A DNA stretch of 64,000 nucleotides from Oscillospiraceae bacterium (GCA_022793675.1 JAAWDH010000042.1:48378-112377), one strand, 5' to 3'; positions 33,738 to 42,802 are shown, numbered from the stretch's first letter. Translations and numbers: made by a program. The notes: a model not told the origin generated them from the letters alone.

Positions 33738-34910
33738 ATGTTAGAAGTTTTTAAGGAAAGCGTCGTCGGCATGATCAACGCTTCCGGTTTTGTCAATGTC
33801 AACTGGCAGCAGCTGGTCATGATCGGCATTGCCTGCGTACTGGCCTATTTGGCTATCGGCAGGGGGTTTGAACCGTTGCTGCTGTTACCCATCGCCTTTG
33901 GTATGCTGCTGACCAATATCCCCGGCGGCAACCTGTTCCACATGGATTTTTTCGTTGGCAACGAAATTGATTATGGCCAGGTACTTCACGACGGCGGCCT
34001 GTTGGATATTTTGTACTTAGGCGTCAAGCTGGGCATCTATCCGCCGCTGATTTTCTTAGGCATCGGCACGATGACCGACTTTGGCCCGCTGATTGCCAAC
34101 CCCAAAAGCTTTTTGCTGGGCGCAGCTGCCCAGATTGGCATTTTTATTGCCTTTATTGGCGCGCTGCTGCTGGGCTTTTCGCCGGAAGAGGCCTCCTCGA
34201 TCGGCATTATCGGCGGCGCTGACGGCCCTACCGCAATCTTGGTTACGAAGACGCTCGCACCGCACCTGTTAGGCTCTATCGCCGTCGCAGCCTATTCCTA
34301 TATGGCGTTGGTGCCGGTTATCCAGCCGCCGATTATGAAGGCGCTGACCTCCAAAAAGGAGCGCTCGGTTAAAATGGACCAGCTGCGCCCCATTTCCCGC
34401 ACCGAAAAGATTATTTTCCCTATCGTTGTTACGCTGGTTGTCTGCTTCCTTGTCCCTGACGCCACCCCGCTGATTGGGATGCTGATGCTGGGCAACCTGA
34501 TGAAGGAATCCGGCGTGGTCGACCGCTTGGTTAAGACTGCCCAGAACGAGCTGATGAACATCATCACTATTTTCCTCGGCGTTACCGTCGGCGCAACGGC
34601 TTCTTACGATTTCTTCCTCACGGGCAAGACGCTGGGCATCCTGTTCATGGGCCTTGCGGCATTCTGCCTGGGCACCGCGGCAGGCGTGCTGTTCGGCAAG
34701 CTGATGTATATCATGACCGGCGGCAAGGTCAACCCACTGATTGGTTCTGCCGGCGTGTCGGCTGTGCCGATGGCGGCCCGTGTCTCCCAGAAGGTCGGTT
34801 CTGAAACCGATCCCACCAACTTCCTGCTGATGCACGCCATGGGCCCCAATGTGGCCGGCGTTATCGGTTCCGCCGTGGCGGCAGGCGTGCTGCTGTCCAT
34901 CTACGGCTGA
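33738..34910 (+). CDS. Sodium ion-translocating decarboxylase beta subunit
   Basis: Integral membrane subunit, 390 aa, of the OadB/GcdB/MmdB family, which couples decarboxylation of carboxybiotin to Na+ export. About nine to eleven helices. The signature IIGGADGPTAI carries the aspartate essential for Na+ translocation, and the end GPNVAGVIGSAVAAGV is typical. Whether it belongs to an oxaloacetate, glutaconyl-CoA or methylmalonyl-CoA decarboxylase cannot be told because the alpha subunit is elsewhere. It has AGAAAGGAC upstream and a terminator after it. Confidence 0.92.
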   Translation: MLEVFKESVVGMINASGFVNVNWQQLVMIGIACVLAYLAIGRGFEPLLLLPIAFGMLLTNIPGGNLFHMDFFVGNEIDYGQVLHDGGLLDILYLGVKLGIYPPLIFLGIGTMTDFGPLIANPKSFLLGAAAQIGIFIAFIGALLLGFSPEEASSIGIIGGADGPTAILVTKTLAPHLLGSIAVAAYSYMALVPVIQPPIMKALTSKKERSVKMDQLRPISRTEKIIFPIVVTLVVCFLVPDATPLIGMLMLGNLMKESGVVDRLVKTAQNELMNIITIFLGVTVGATASYDFFLTGKTLGILFMGLAAFCLGTAAGVLFGKLMYIMTGGKVNPLIGSAGVSAVPMAARVSQKVGSETDPTNFLLMHAMGPNVAGVIGSAVAAGVLLSIYG

Positions 34911-34925
34911 TTGTTTTTGCAGCAG

Positions 34926-34971
34926 AATCCGGCGCAAGGGGCTTAAAACCCCCGAGCGCCGGATTTTATAT
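34926..34971 (+). terminator. Terminator after the decarboxylase beta gene
   Basis: AATCCGGCGC pairs with GCGCCGGATT (an inner GGGG/CCCC also pairs), then TTATA. Confidence 0.8.
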
Positions 34972-34992
34972 AGTTTATAAGGAGATGGTTTT

Positions 34993-36555
34993 ATGTTGTC
35001 AGAGCGTCTCTTGGCCCTGCGCAAAAGCCGGAGCCTTTCCCAAAAGGAAATGGCAGAGCTTTTTTCCGTATCCCGTCAGACCGTCGTTGCCTGGGAGCAG
35101 GGGGCGACTGCGCCATCGGTCGAAAAATTGCTGGCGATTGCCCAATATTTTGACCTTGCACCCGGCAGCTTGCTGGAAAATCCACAAAGTGAACAAGACG
35201 CTTTTCCCGCCCCCAATTACAGTGCTTTGCATGAATGGGAAAACTATGCTTCCCAGCTGGAAATAGAGCTTGTCCAAAGCTTGGAGGAGGGGAAAGACGC
35301 CGCCCATTTAGAAGGGCTGTTCCATGAGGCGGCAAAGCTCCCTGAAGGCCCACACAAACAGGCGCTTGCCGACCTGCTTTTCCAGATGCTGGAAGGAACC
35401 GGGCAGCGTTCCGACTACCCCTACGAGGAACCTTCTTCCTATCCAGCCATCAGCGCTTTGGCGGCTCACGCCGCTGCCGTCCCCTGCCCTGGGGAAACCG
35501 TAATGCGTAAAAAGTTGCTGGGAGCCTTATTAGGGCGCGTCTGCGGCTGTTTGCTGGGTAAGTCGGTTGAGGGGATGCGCCTTGCCGAATTGACGTCGTT
35601 CCTGAAAGAAACCGGCAACTATCCAATGCGCCGTTATATCCTGCGGTCAGACTTTAACGAGGGCGTTGCCGCTCGCTACAGCTTTCCGCTGCTGGAACGC
35701 TGTTACGCCGACACTATCCGCTGCGCGCCGGCAGATGACGATACCAACTATACAATTATGGCCCAGCTGCTGGTCGAACGGCATGGCCGAAACTTCGCGC
35801 CAAAAAATGTGGCTGACCTTTGGCTGGCGTTACAGCCCAAAAACGCCTACTGTACCGCCGAACGGGTCGCCTTCCGCAATTTTGTGAACGGCTATCTGCC
35901 GCCGGATTCCGCCCGCTATAAAAACCCCTATCGGGAATGGATCGGGGCGCAAATACGCGGCGACTATTTCGGTTATATCAATGCTGGGAACCCTACTGCC
36001 GCTGCAGAAATGGCCTGGCGGGACGCTTCTATCTCCCATGTCAAAAACGGTATCTACGGCGAGATGTTTATAGCAGCGATGATCGCCGAAGCCGCTGTCT
36101 CCAGCGACATTAAAACTGTGCTGGAAGCGGGGCTTGCTGAAATCCCGCCGCGCTCCCGTCTGGCTGAGAAAATCCGGCTGGTGATGCAGGAATTTGAAGC
36201 GGGCAAAGATTTTGACGCCCTTCTCGAAATTATCTACAGCTTCTACGACGACCGCAATCCCCATCATTGGTGCCATACCATCTCCAATGCGATGATTGTG
36301 GCGGCGGCGCTGCTCTGCAGCGGCCAGGATTACGGGCGTTCCATCTGCCTTGCCGTGCAGGCTGGCTTTGACACCGACTGCAACGGCGCGACGGTGGGGT
36401 CGGTGCTGGGCATGATGCTGGGGGAAGACGGCATCCCTGAAACCTGGGCTGCGCCAGTTCACGGCCGCCTTGAAACGGATATTTTTGGCGTCAGCGAGAT
36501 AAGCCTCAAAGAGGCGGCCGAAACGACGTTAAAGCACCTTTACCTGTCCAAATAA
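34993..36555 (+). CDS. HTH (Xre-type) fused to an ADP-ribosylglycohydrolase domain
   Basis: 520 aa. Residues 1-60 are a Cro/CI-type helix-turn-helix (LSQKEMAELFSVSRQTVVAW). About 75-165 is a helical linker. From about 172 to the end is an ADP-ribosylglycohydrolase (ARH/DraG) domain: GALLGRVCGCLLGKSVEG at its start, the metal motif ADDDTNYT (Asp248-Asp250, Thr251) and the second motif GFDTDCNGATVGSVLG (Asp460, Asp462). These enzymes remove ADP-ribose from proteins, nucleic acids or small molecules. The fusion suggests a transcription factor that also removes or senses ADP-ribose-type ligands (inference). The ATG at 34993 follows AAGGAG. It stands alone, ending at a hairpin. Confidence 0.88.
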   Translation: MLSERLLALRKSRSLSQKEMAELFSVSRQTVVAWEQGATAPSVEKLLAIAQYFDLAPGSLLENPQSEQDAFPAPNYSALHEWENYASQLEIELVQSLEEGKDAAHLEGLFHEAAKLPEGPHKQALADLLFQMLEGTGQRSDYPYEEPSSYPAISALAAHAAAVPCPGETVMRKKLLGALLGRVCGCLLGKSVEGMRLAELTSFLKETGNYPMRRYILRSDFNEGVAARYSFPLLERCYADTIRCAPADDDTNYTIMAQLLVERHGRNFAPKNVADLWLALQPKNAYCTAERVAFRNFVNGYLPPDSARYKNPYREWIGAQIRGDYFGYINAGNPTAAAEMAWRDASISHVKNGIYGEMFIAAMIAEAAVSSDIKTVLEAGLAEIPPRSRLAEKIRLVMQEFEAGKDFDALLEIIYSFYDDRNPHHWCHTISNAMIVAAALLCSGQDYGRSICLAVQAGFDTDCNGATVGSVLGMMLGEDGIPETWAAPVHGRLETDIFGVSEISLKEAAETTLKHLYLSK

Positions 36556-36563
36556 TGATTATA

Positions 36564-36613
36564 AAACGCCTACTGCGTCAGCCTTCATGGCAGGTTCGAT
36601 GCAGTAGGCGTTT
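36564..36613. terminator. Hairpin after the HTH-ADP-ribosylglycohydrolase gene, resembling a repeat A end
   Basis: AAACGCCTACTGC pairs with GCAGTAGGCGTTT over a 24-base loop. The arm sequence GCAGTAGGCG equals the left end of repeat A. It probably terminates transcription between two convergent genes. Confidence 0.6.
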
Positions 36614-36663
36614 GAATTTATGCACGTTATCGGGTCAAAAGCGGCCGTGCTTTTGTATCTTCA

Positions 36664-38025
36664 TTATGCATGGTAGCCCGCTTCAGCAAGGCCTTCGTCA
36701 AGCTTTATCTCCTCTCGGATGCGGCTGCCGTCAAGCGTTTTGAAGGCAGAAAGCGCTTCCTTGACAGCAATTGCGGCGGCAATGCCGGCAGCCTCGCCCA
36801 TTGAACGGCAGACCGGCATAATCCGTGCAGCAGACTGGGCACGGAAATCCATCCCCGCGCAGCGCCCGGCAACCAGCAAGTTATCAATACCTTTGGCAAC
36901 CATCGTGCGGAAGGGGACTTCCCAATAACGGGCTTCCTGCGGGATATCAGCGTCGTATTGCAGCCCCAGCGTTACGTCGTCGACGCCGTGAACGTCAACT
37001 GGGTAATGGCTGGCAGCAATGCCGTCGGGGAATTTCTTATAGCCCAGCAAATCTTTGATGCCCAGCATATACTCAGCCTCAATGCGGCGGGACTCCCTGA
37101 AACCTACCAGCGGCGCAATTTCCGTGATATACGCTTTTTCAAAGCCGGGGATCCGGGCGCGCAGGAAATTCCGCAGCCGCAAAATTCCCTTCTTGCCTTC
37201 AACCTGTTTCTGGGTCATAAAAGCAGCATCGACGACATTTTCTCGGGTGGTCAGCTCCGGGCAGTTGAAGTTCATGCCGTCAGGACGGCCAGGGATGCCG
37301 AAAGCCTGGAAATAACAGGCGTCCTGCGGGGTCAGCATCCCATCGTCACGGGCCTTTTCGATAATCTCCTTCATACCAGCCGTATTCATTGCAAAGTACT
37401 TGTAGGAATTGTTGCCTAGGCTGCGCATATACTTGTGGAAACGGTCAAAATCAATGCCGGCCATCTCAAAACGCAGCGATACCGGCTGGTTAACCTTGTT
37501 GTGGTCGCCAGACTGGTAGGGCACGCCGGCCATTGCCGCAGCATCGGCGTCGCCGGTACAGTCGATAAAAGCCTTGGCCTGATAAGCCGCAAAGCTGTTT
37601 TTGTTGTGGACAATGACTGCTGCGATGCGGCTGCCTTCTTTGACGACTTCCACCGGAGTAGTATAGTAAAGCAGCTCGCAGCCGCTCGAAACGGCCATCT
37701 CTTCCAATGCAGCCTTCAGCAGCGCCGTGTCAAAATAATAATCGTCGTCCTCAACACCGCCCATCGCGCGCAGCTTTTCCACCAGCTCGGCGCTTAACGG
37801 ACAGTGGGCGCGGTAGCCTGGCATATGGGCCGACATCAGCGGCAGCACCAGCCCGATTGTGGCCGAGCCGCCCAGCGCGCCAAACTGTTCAACGATTAAC
37901 GTGCGGCAGCCCCTCTTTGCCGCGGCAATCCCAGCGAAAGCGCCGGCTGTGCCGCCGCCTAAAACGATCACATCATATTCGCCCGCAGCGGGGACGGTTT
38001 TAGCAGGTATCTGAAACTCTGTCAT
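36664..38025 (-). CDS. FAD-dependent oxidoreductase (FAD_oxidored family), copy 1
   Basis: 453 aa, soluble. The N-terminal FAD motif is VLGGGTAGAFAG followed by LIVEQFGALGG. Family marks are the FIDCTGDADAAAMAG segment, GFRESRRIEAEYML, and a C-terminal AGRCAGMDFRAQSAAR. It is the last gene of the minus-strand carbohydrate operon from 42766, about 110 bp after the binding-protein gene. Two paralogues lie at 46857 and 48248. Members of this family are often found with carbohydrate genes, but reactions are mostly uncharacterised; oxidation of a sugar hydroxyl is a plausible guess. The ribosome site is GGGAG. Confidence 0.85.
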   Translation of the reverse strand: MTEFQIPAKTVPAAGEYDVIVLGGGTAGAFAGIAAAKRGCRTLIVEQFGALGGSATIGLVLPLMSAHMPGYRAHCPLSAELVEKLRAMGGVEDDDYYFDTALLKAALEEMAVSSGCELLYYTTPVEVVKEGSRIAAVIVHNKNSFAAYQAKAFIDCTGDADAAAMAGVPYQSGDHNKVNQPVSLRFEMAGIDFDRFHKYMRSLGNNSYKYFAMNTAGMKEIIEKARDDGMLTPQDACYFQAFGIPGRPDGMNFNCPELTTRENVVDAAFMTQKQVEGKKGILRLRNFLRARIPGFEKAYITEIAPLVGFRESRRIEAEYMLGIKDLLGYKKFPDGIAASHYPVDVHGVDDVTLGLQYDADIPQEARYWEVPFRTMVAKGIDNLLVAGRCAGMDFRAQSAARIMPVCRSMGEAAGIAAAIAVKEALSAFKTLDGSRIREEIKLDEGLAEAGYHA

Positions 38026-38135
38026 GAATGGACTCCCTTCCTTTTAAAAGAGCAGCCCCCGCCCCCAGCGCAGGGCGATGGAGACGGAAGCTGTGTTGCT
38101 TATTCGTTTACAAAGCTATTGTAACACAATCTGTA

Positions 38136-39743
38136 TCACTCTGCAAGAGCTTTGTTGGCATCCCAGAACTGCTGCATCCAAGCCTCAACTTCAGGGCCGC
38201 CGTTGGCGTCCCAATCGGCCTGCATTGCAGCGACGGCAGCTTCGGGGTCGGTACCCTCGGCGATCGCCTTCAGCATCGAATCGCTGAAAGCCTGGTTCAA
38301 GGCCGTAATATACTCCTGAACCTGGGGCGCAGTCTTGCCATAGGCCTCAATCGTGAAGCGGGTCTCGTACTCGTCAACGCGGGCGTTCATCTGCTCGTAA
38401 GCTTCGGCCATCTCAGGGGTTTTCCTAGCACGGGCCTGCCACATTTGGAAAGCAAGCCCAGATTCGCAAATACCAGAAAGCTTATCAGAGTTTGTATAAG
38501 CATTGAAGTTTTTGGTATCGTCGCCTTCAAAAATGGGCCAGTAGCCGCCGTCGATAACTTCGTAAGAAATCCCTTCTTCGCCGATGTAGGTGCGGCGGAA
38601 GTTGTCGGGCTCGGAGAGGATATCCAGCCAGTGGATAGCGTGTTCGGGGTTCTTGGAATACTGGGAAACACAGGAAATGAATTTAGCGCCTTTGGCAACG
38701 TAATGATGCGGTTTAGAATTGGCGTTAGGAGCCATATCCGTAATGAATTTGACCTTGCAGTCGGGGTTGCTGGTGGCAAGGGCATTGACCATGGCAGGGA
38801 TGTCCCAGAAGGCCAGCGGCGCTGCGACGGCGTTCTTGCTGGCAAATTTTTCTTTAGCGTTGTCCCCTGTGTTAATAGGCATATCGTTGTCCATCAGGCC
38901 CTCGCTGTAAAGCTTCTGCATATAAGCCAGGTATTCAGGCAGCTGGGGATGCTTGACACGATGGGTATAGACACCGTCAATATCGTACCATTCAGCGTCG
39001 CCCATGCCAAACGCCGTCATAATCGAAGCGATGAAGGAAGACTTGCTGGCGGTCATTGGGGCAATACCATATCTATCCTTGGCAGCCTGTAGGAAAGCGG
39101 TAAAATCGTCAAGGTTGGTGGGCAGCTCCGCCTTCATATCCTCCAGGATGTCGCTGCGCACGCCGATGCCGCCGGTCAGCATCCCGTAGATGTTGTCCTT
39201 AGCGGCAACCATGTCTTCCTGTGGGATGGCGTTGATGACGCCGGCATCATTGGTGACCGACTGCCAGGCCAGGTCGCTGACAGCGTTCTGGATATTGGCA
39301 CCATAGGCGTCCAAGATACCTGTCAGGTCAATCAAAGCGTTCTGTTTGGAGAGCTGGGCATACTGGCTGGGGGAGATCCGGAGCAGCAGGTCGTAATCTT
39401 CGCCGCTGGAAATCTCCAGCAGCAACTTCTGATCAGCATTATCAGCCGGCAGCATATACCAATGCGTCTTATAACCCGTCAGCTCTTCCATAATGGTATA
39501 TCCAATCTGTTCCTCATAATTGTAAGACTGGTGCATACTAAGAATTTTCAGCTCGGGTTTTTCGCCAGTGAGGATGGGGTCGTCAGCCTCGGATTCCGGC
39601 GTGCTGCTGGAGCCTTGGGAAGAAGGCGTCGAACTCTGGGAGGCGCTGCTCTGCGGGGTGGAGCTGCCGCCGTTGTTGCCGTTGCAGCCCGCCATGGTCA
39701 GCAGCATCGCACAGGTTAAAGCCATTGTAATTGTCTTTTTCAT
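38136..39743 (-). CDS. Sugar-binding lipoprotein of the second ABC transporter
   Basis: Substrate-binding lipoprotein, 535 aa. The signal peptide ends in TMAGC (Cys20), then a Ser/Thr/Gln-rich tether to about 50. The mature domain is a family 1 extracellular binding protein (for example LLEISSGEDYDLLLRIS and YSKNPEHAIHWLDIL). AAAAGGAG lies upstream of the ATG at 39743. It belongs with the permeases at 40818 and 39924, but a repeat A copy separates it from them. Ligand unknown; the GH130 partner suggests a mannose-containing oligosaccharide. Confidence 0.92.
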   Translation of the reverse strand: MKKTITMALTCAMLLTMAGCNGNNGGSSTPQSSASQSSTPSSQGSSSTPESEADDPILTGEKPELKILSMHQSYNYEEQIGYTIMEELTGYKTHWYMLPADNADQKLLLEISSGEDYDLLLRISPSQYAQLSKQNALIDLTGILDAYGANIQNAVSDLAWQSVTNDAGVINAIPQEDMVAAKDNIYGMLTGGIGVRSDILEDMKAELPTNLDDFTAFLQAAKDRYGIAPMTASKSSFIASIMTAFGMGDAEWYDIDGVYTHRVKHPQLPEYLAYMQKLYSEGLMDNDMPINTGDNAKEKFASKNAVAAPLAFWDIPAMVNALATSNPDCKVKFITDMAPNANSKPHHYVAKGAKFISCVSQYSKNPEHAIHWLDILSEPDNFRRTYIGEEGISYEVIDGGYWPIFEGDDTKNFNAYTNSDKLSGICESGLAFQMWQARARKTPEMAEAYEQMNARVDEYETRFTIEAYGKTAPQVQEYITALNQAFSDSMLKAIAEGTDPEAAVAAMQADWDANGGPEVEAWMQQFWDANKALAE

Positions 39744-39807
39744 AAGTTTCTCCTTTTCATCAATCGAATTTTTTATTTTCCGAACCCTGCCCCACAGAAA
39801 AAGTTAC

Positions 39808-39912
39808 CGACGCAGTAGCGTTTCCCTATAGCGCAGACGGGTACCCGGGCGAATAAAAAGTTTTGCGAGCTTAGCGCAGCTAAGCTTGGCTTTCTTCAAA
39901 AGCATCATACTT
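39808..39912 (+). repeat. Dispersed intergenic repeat A, copy 5, inside an operon
   Basis: CGACGCAGTAGCG, GCGCAGACGGGTACCCGGGC, GAATAAAAAGTTTTGCGAGC, the extra palindrome AGCTTAGCGCAGCTAAGCT, then GGCTTTCTTCAAAAGC. It lies between the permease and binding-protein genes, inserted opposite to transcription, in a 180-bp gap where the other gaps of this operon are 12-24 bp. Confidence 0.85.
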
Positions 39913-39923
39913 CCCGCGTCCTC

Positions 39924-40805
39924 TTATCCCTTGACAGAACCGATGGTGATGCCCTTAACAAAATATTTCTGCAAAAAGGGATAAACGCACAGAATCGGAA
40001 TGGTGGAAACAACGATAGTAGCAGCGCGGACGTTCTCGCCTGAAACGTTCATCGCTTTGTCGATATCGCCGTAGCTGCCGCTGGCGTCCTGAAGGCTGGT
40101 AGCCTCAGTAATCAGGTCAAACATATACTGCTGCAGCGGCTTTAGCTTCGCGTCGGTGATGTACATAACGCCGGAAAAGTAACTGCTCCAATAGCCAACC
40201 GCATAAAAAAGGGTCACAGTCGCCAGCACCGGCAGCGACATCGGCAGCACTACGCTGAAGAAGATACGGGAGTTTGACGCGCCGTCAATGCGGGCCGCTT
40301 CCTCAATGACCTCCGGCAGCGATTCAAAATAGTTTTTGATCAGGAAGAGGTTGAAAGAAGACAACATCCCTGGGAACATCAGTGCAAACAGCGTGTTTGT
40401 CAGGTGCAGCGACCGGTAGAGGATATAGTTGGGCACCATACCCGCTGAAAACAGCATGATGAAAACGAAAATATAGAGGAAAAATTTGCGGCCCTTCAGA
40501 TAAGGCTTAGAAAGGGGATAGGCCGCCAGCACCGTCAAAAGCATCGCAGCCGCTGTGCCGCAGATAGTGATAGTCACGGTAACCAGAAAGGCGTTGCCGA
40601 ACTCCGGCGTGGCCAGTACATATTTGACCGTGTCCAGCTGGAACTCCTTGGGCCAGAACAGCACGTTGCCGGCGATGACGTGGCCTTCGCTGCTGAAAGC
40701 CTTAGAAGCCAAATTTAGGATCGGCAGCAGCATAATAAGGCCGATTAAGACCATGGCGGTGATATTGATAACGTCAAATACCGTTACTTTTTTCTTTTTT
40801 GCCAT
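39924..40805 (-). CDS. Carbohydrate ABC transporter permease, YtcP/MalG type (second system)
   Basis: 293 aa, about six helices. The EAA loop is EEAARIDGASNSRIFFSVVLP and the C-terminus is VKGITIGSVKG, both typical of YtcP. It begins 12 bp after the upstream permease. With that permease it forms the channel of the second CUT1 importer; no ATPase is nearby. It follows the GH130 gene and precedes the binding protein. Confidence 0.92.
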   Translation of the reverse strand: MAKKKKVTVFDVINITAMVLIGLIMLLPILNLASKAFSSEGHVIAGNVLFWPKEFQLDTVKYVLATPEFGNAFLVTVTITICGTAAAMLLTVLAAYPLSKPYLKGRKFFLYIFVFIMLFSAGMVPNYILYRSLHLTNTLFALMFPGMLSSFNLFLIKNYFESLPEVIEEAARIDGASNSRIFFSVVLPMSLPVLATVTLFYAVGYWSSYFSGVMYITDAKLKPLQQYMFDLITEATSLQDASGSYGDIDKAMNVSGENVRAATIVVSTIPILCVYPFLQKYFVKGITIGSVKG

Positions 40806-40817
40806 ATCAGCGCCCCC

Positions 40818-41750
40818 TTACCAGATGCCTTTGCCGGTGAGCCGCCTCGCAACAAAGTTGGAGGTGAGGACCAGCGTCATCGAAATGACCGAGTTGAATA
40901 GGCCGACAGCGGTACCAGTACTGAATTCCAGCTTTCCTAAACCCATCCGGTAAACATAGGTGCCGATGATGTCGGCCACATCGTAAACGGTGGGATTATA
41001 GAAAACGAAAATCTGGTCAAAGCCGGCGTTCATGATGTTGCCGATGCGGATAATCAGCATCAGCACAATGGTCGGCAGCAGGCTCGGTACCGTAATGTAC
41101 CAGATTTTTTGCAGCCTTGTCGCCCCGTCGACGTCGGCGGCGTCAAAGCATTCCTGGTCCATGCCGGCGATGGCCGAGAAGTAGATGATCGAGCTCCAGC
41201 CGATTTCCTTCCAGGCGTCGGAGATGACCAGAATACCGCGGAACTTGGAACTGTCCATCAAAAAGCTTACCTGGTTCATCCCCAACGCTCCAAGGATGGT
41301 GTTGATAATGCCGGTGGAGCTTAAAAATGAAACAAAAATGCCGTAGATAACCACCCACGATAAGAAATGCGGCAGGTAGACAATCAGCTGCAAGCCCTTC
41401 TGGAAGCGGTTGCTGCGCACTTCGTTCAAAAAAATCGCGAAGATAATCGGCAGCGGGAAGATAAAAATAATCTTATAAACGCTGATAATCAAGGTGTTGG
41501 CAAAAGCGTTTAGGAATTCCTTACGGCTGAATACCTGCTGGAAATACTTGAAACCCGCCCATGGGCTTTCCAAGATCGACCGGAACGGGCTGCCCGGCAC
41601 AGCGAACATATTGTAATCCTTAAAGGCAATCAGGATACCGATCATCGGCAACAGATGGAACACCACTACATAAATAAGCGCCGGTACCAGCATCAGGTAA
41701 AGGTCGTAATAACGGCATAGGCAGGTCAGAAACCCATCTTTTTTGTTCAT
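40818..41750 (-). CDS. Carbohydrate ABC transporter permease, LplB type (second system)
   Basis: 310 aa, about six helices, LplB-like. The EAA loop reads DAADVDGATRLQKIWYITVP. The ATG at 41750 has AAGGAAGG upstream; the preceding in-frame TTG (41753) is not needed. It follows the GH130 gene by 23 bp, so uptake and cleavage are co-expressed. Confidence 0.92.
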   Translation of the reverse strand: MNKKDGFLTCLCRYYDLYLMLVPALIYVVVFHLLPMIGILIAFKDYNMFAVPGSPFRSILESPWAGFKYFQQVFSRKEFLNAFANTLIISVYKIIFIFPLPIIFAIFLNEVRSNRFQKGLQLIVYLPHFLSWVVIYGIFVSFLSSTGIINTILGALGMNQVSFLMDSSKFRGILVISDAWKEIGWSSIIYFSAIAGMDQECFDAADVDGATRLQKIWYITVPSLLPTIVLMLIIRIGNIMNAGFDQIFVFYNPTVYDVADIIGTYVYRMGLGKLEFSTGTAVGLFNSVISMTLVLTSNFVARRLTGKGIW

Positions 41751-41773
41751 CAAATCCTTCCTTTCCTAAAAAT

Positions 41774-42766
41774 CTATTCTAAACAAAGCCGCAGCAGGTC
41801 GTCAACATGGCTCACGGCTAGGCACTCGACGGTATCGGCAGCGCCGTAGTAGATTTTGACCTCGCCGTCTGGTTCCAAAATCATACCGCCGGGGAAGATG
41901 ACGTTTTCGCGGAAGCCTTCGTCGGCTTCATAAGGGGCCTCGGGCGCTAGGAGCGGATCTTTATAAAGGCCGATGACTTTGGACGGGTCTTCCAGATCCA
42001 GCAGCATAATCCCAGCGCAGTAGCGCTTTTTCCAGCCGTCTTCCCAGCCGTTCTTGCCGCGGTTCTGGTCGATATCGACGCCGTGGAAGGTGCAGAGCCA
42101 TCCCTTCTCGGTGCGCACCGGCGGGGCTGCCGGCCCTACCTTGTCGTTTGCCCAGGGGAGGTCTTCTACACGGAGCAGCAGTGACGATTCCCCCCAGAAG
42201 CGGAGGTCGGGCGAGCGGGAAATCCAGGTGTCGAAGCGGTCCTTCCCGCGGGAATAGACTGGCATCGGCCGCTCCAGCCGGCAGTAAAGCCCGCCTACCT
42301 TTTCGGGGAAAAGGACCATGTTGCGGTTATCTGGCAGCGAGAGGCTGCACACATGAAAATCGGTCAGGTCTGTGGTATAGCCGATACCGCCCCGCAGGCC
42401 ATGGTTCGTATCCATTGCAAAACATATGTAGAGCTTCCCTTCCAGCACCGTCAGCCGCGGGTCATAAATGCGCTGGACGTCAGGGAGCGTCAGCGTTTCT
42501 TTTGTAAGGAAAGGCTTTTCCGCCGCTGTCCAATGGATACCGTCGTCGCTGAAGGCGAACCCCAAGCTGCAGCCGTTGAAACGCGCGCCGCCCTGGTAAT
42601 CATAGTCGTTGCGGAACAGCATGACATAACGGCCTTCGTATTTGCACACGCCAGCGTTAAAGATACAGTCTGCCGCATAGGGGATGTCTTTTTTTGCGAG
42701 GATAGGGTTTTTGGCCCAGCGCCGGATCACTGGGCTGGAGCGGAGAGGAGGTGAAAGGATAGGCAT
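41774..42766 (-). CDS. Glycoside phosphorylase/hydrolase of family GH130
   Basis: Five-bladed beta-propeller enzyme, 330 aa. GH130 marks: NAGVCKYEGRYVMLFRND near the N-terminus, IYDPRLTVLEGKLYICFA, KVGPAAPPVRTEKGWLCTFHG, and YYGAADTVECLA at the end. Most GH130 members are inverting beta-mannoside phosphorylases that release mannose 1-phosphate; some are hydrolases. No signal peptide, so it acts on imported saccharide. It is the first gene of the operon with two permeases, a binding protein and an FAD oxidoreductase, behind two palindromic operators. The ribosome site is AAGGAG. Confidence 0.88.
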   Translation of the reverse strand: MPILSPPLRSSPVIRRWAKNPILAKKDIPYAADCIFNAGVCKYEGRYVMLFRNDYDYQGGARFNGCSLGFAFSDDGIHWTAAEKPFLTKETLTLPDVQRIYDPRLTVLEGKLYICFAMDTNHGLRGGIGYTTDLTDFHVCSLSLPDNRNMVLFPEKVGGLYCRLERPMPVYSRGKDRFDTWISRSPDLRFWGESSLLLRVEDLPWANDKVGPAAPPVRTEKGWLCTFHGVDIDQNRGKNGWEDGWKKRYCAGIMLLDLEDPSKVIGLYKDPLLAPEAPYEADEGFRENVIFPGGMILEPDGEVKIYYGAADTVECLAVSHVDDLLRLCLE

Positions 42767-42802
42767 AATGGCACTCCTTTTTGCGGATTATTGTGATTGA
42801 CT

